A DNA stretch of 5,304 bases from an uncultured Rhodospirillaceae bacterium (GTDB lineage Bacteria > Pseudomonadota > Alphaproteobacteria > RF32 > CAG-239). Shown one piece after another: positions 4,317 through 5,304 of this stretch. Under the pieces are notes generated by a model. That model ran no database searches. It saw nothing but the letters and a program-made list of their open reading frames with translations, and had not been told where the DNA came from. The stretch spans positions 1 through 5,304 of the forward strand of contig OMQE01000169.1 of NCBI GenBank assembly GCA_900313155.1, given 5' to 3'. The translations under genes were made by a program, and so were the position numbers. Each line of letters begins with the position of its first letter. The stretch's first letter is position 1.

Positions 4317-4769
4317 ATGGATAATTTGCCGGAATTACGAGATATTCATTTGCCCACACATGATGTTTCCATGTGGCCGTTGGCCAATGGTTGGTGGGCT
4401 TTACTGGTTGCCATTATAGTGTTATATGTTTTAGGTAAAGCGTTGTTTTGGTTGCGCCGTCAAAGTGCTAAAATTTATGCGCGGCACATATTGAACGGCT
4501 TAGATATGCAAAATTATATAAAGGCATCGGCGAAAATGTCGGAAATATTAAGGCGAGCTTGTGTGCGCCGATACCCTGAAGCGGTGGCTTTAAGCGGAGA
4601 TGAGTGGTTGGCGTTCATCAATGCAAAATCGGTGCAGAAACTTGATGAAAAAACGGCAAAATTACTCCGAGACGCGCCATATATTCCGGTGCAAAGCACG
4701 TTATATACACAGCAAGATGCTTTAAATTTGCGCCGTTTTTGTGTGGCATGGGTGGGAGAAAATTTATGA
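4317..4769 (+). CDS. DUF4381 family inner-membrane protein of the Bat/MoxR cluster
   Basis: The 150-aa protein has the DUF4381 signature near its start: LPELRDIHLPTHDVSMWPLA followed by NGWW, then one membrane helix at about 26-46 (ALLVAIIVLYVLGKALFWLR). The remaining 100 residues form a soluble helical domain containing the family's LSGDEWLAFI and a terminal LRRFCVAWVGENL. The length is normal for the family. DUF4381 genes usually sit between DUF58 and BatA in MoxR-AAA/VWA gene clusters, which are thought to build a membrane-associated chaperone or metal-insertion complex; the exact role of DUF4381 is unknown. AAGGAG at 4305-4310, six bases before the ATG, is a strong ribosome site. The stop codon overlaps the start of the next gene by four bases (ATGA), showing translational coupling. 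Confidence 0.92.
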   Translation: MDNLPELRDIHLPTHDVSMWPLANGWWALLVAIIVLYVLGKALFWLRRQSAKIYARHILNGLDMQNYIKASAKMSEILRRACVRRYPEAVALSGDEWLAFINAKSVQKLDEKTAKLLRDAPYIPVQSTLYTQQDALNLRRFCVAWVGENL

Positions 4770-5304
4770 TGTCATTGGCGTATCCGTGGTTTGGATTATT
4801 GGTATTATTACCTTTGCTGATATGGTTGATTTGGCCGACAGCCGCTAAAATGTATGGTGATGCGTTGCGTGTGCCATTTGTTGCAGACTTGGCTGAAATC
4901 AAAAATCAGACTTCCGGGAAATTGCAAATTTTAGGTGGAAAAGCGAGTTTTTCTACATTGAAAATGGTTTTGGCGGCCTTGATGTGGCTATGTGCGGTGG
5001 TGGCGTTATGTCGGCCTCAGTGGGTCGGAGAACCTCATCCGGTGCAGAATCAGGGACGTGATATTATGTTGGTGGTTGATATTTCAACCTCAATGAATGA
5101 AGCCGATTTTGTTTTGCAAGGCAAGCGATATGACCGGTTGACTGCGGTAAAATATGTGGTTAATCAGTTTGTGGATAAACGAACGGAAGACCGTATTGGT
5201 TTGGTTTTGTTCGGAACCAGAGCATACTTGCAGGTGCCGCTAACTTATGACCGCGCGGCACTTAAAGAGGTGTTGTGGGCAACCGATGCCGGTATGGCCG
5301 GAAA
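4766..5304 (+). CDS. batA: BatA-like von Willebrand factor A domain protein (5' part, runs off the right edge)
   Basis: The frame is open from 4766 to the end of the window (179 codons, no stop). Residues about 5-23 and 65-82 are membrane helices, matching the BatA N-terminal region. A VWA domain begins near residue 98 with the metal-binding MIDAS motif VVDISTSM (D105, S107, S109). YDRLTAVKYVVNQFVDKRTE and DRIGLVLFGTRAYLQVPLTYD follow; T160 is the likely MIDAS threonine. BatA proteins typically have about 320-340 residues, so roughly half is missing. It is thought to work with the MoxR AAA+ ATPase and the other Bat proteins at the inner membrane, with roles reported in stress tolerance, but the mechanism is unclear. 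GGGAG at 4754-4758 is well placed for the ATG at 4766; the adjacent ATG at 4769 is an alternative. It is translationally coupled to the DUF4381 gene. Confidence 0.93.
   Translation, partial: MMSLAYPWFGLLVLLPLLIWLIWPTAAKMYGDALRVPFVADLAEIKNQTSGKLQILGGKASFSTLKMVLAALMWLCAVVALCRPQWVGEPHPVQNQGRDIMLVVDISTSMNEADFVLQGKRYDRLTAVKYVVNQFVDKRTEDRIGLVLFGTRAYLQVPLTYDRAALKEVLWATDAGMAG

Overview
The window looks like a low-G+C chromosomal segment of a proteobacterium. It joins an accessory stretch (about 1-1870) to a conserved cell-envelope stretch (about 1945-5304) at a tRNA-Asp gene. The tRNA encodes its own CCA end. The envelope genes (a LysM/M23 peptidase, a DUF4381 protein and a BatA-type VWA protein) fit a Gram-negative bacterium. 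I lean towards an A+T-rich alphaproteobacterium, but this rests on general resemblance and not on a marker gene.

Accessory half. The left edge carries a minus-strand remnant of an AlpA/HTH_17 (excisionase-like) DNA-binding protein with no usable start for its first helix. About 530 bases (180-709) follow without a credible protein gene. They are not empty: they hold two consecutive stretches of strong, nested base complementarity. The first (about 180-444) ends in a terminator-like hairpin and has an alternative 10-bp pairing that would break that hairpin. The second (about 513-701) has a plausible promoter, a 21-bp bipartite closing stem and a terminator whose T-tract ends 8 bases before the next start codon. 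It is either a stand-alone small RNA or the switch-like 5' leader of the next gene. An exported staphylococcal-nuclease-like protein (710-1180) follows, then an XRE-type regulator one base further on (1182-1523); the two look like an operon.

Junction. tRNA-Asp(GTC) lies on the minus strand at 1868-1944, followed by its own terminator. A second, exact 22-base copy of the tRNA 3' end, with a related terminator, lies 234 bases away at 1633-1654. The repeat runs from the T-loop through CCA, which is the usual extent of an attachment-site core for tRNA-targeting tyrosine recombinases. The DNA between the copies is G+C-richer than its surroundings and contains a perfect 10-bp inverted repeat. No integrase is visible in the window.

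Envelope half. After a 296-base A+T-rich intergenic region with divergent promoters come a 665-aa inner-membrane-anchored LysM/M23 peptidoglycan endopeptidase, a DUF4381 membrane protein, and the first 179 codons of a BatA-like protein that overlaps DUF4381 by an ATGA junction and runs off the right edge. DUF4381 and BatA belong to the MoxR/Bat cluster; MoxR and DUF58 genes are not found directly upstream, where the M23 gene lies instead.

The strongest candidate for something undescribed is the pair of structured RNAs ahead of the nuclease/regulator operon, especially the competition for the nuclease Shine-Dalgarno sequence.
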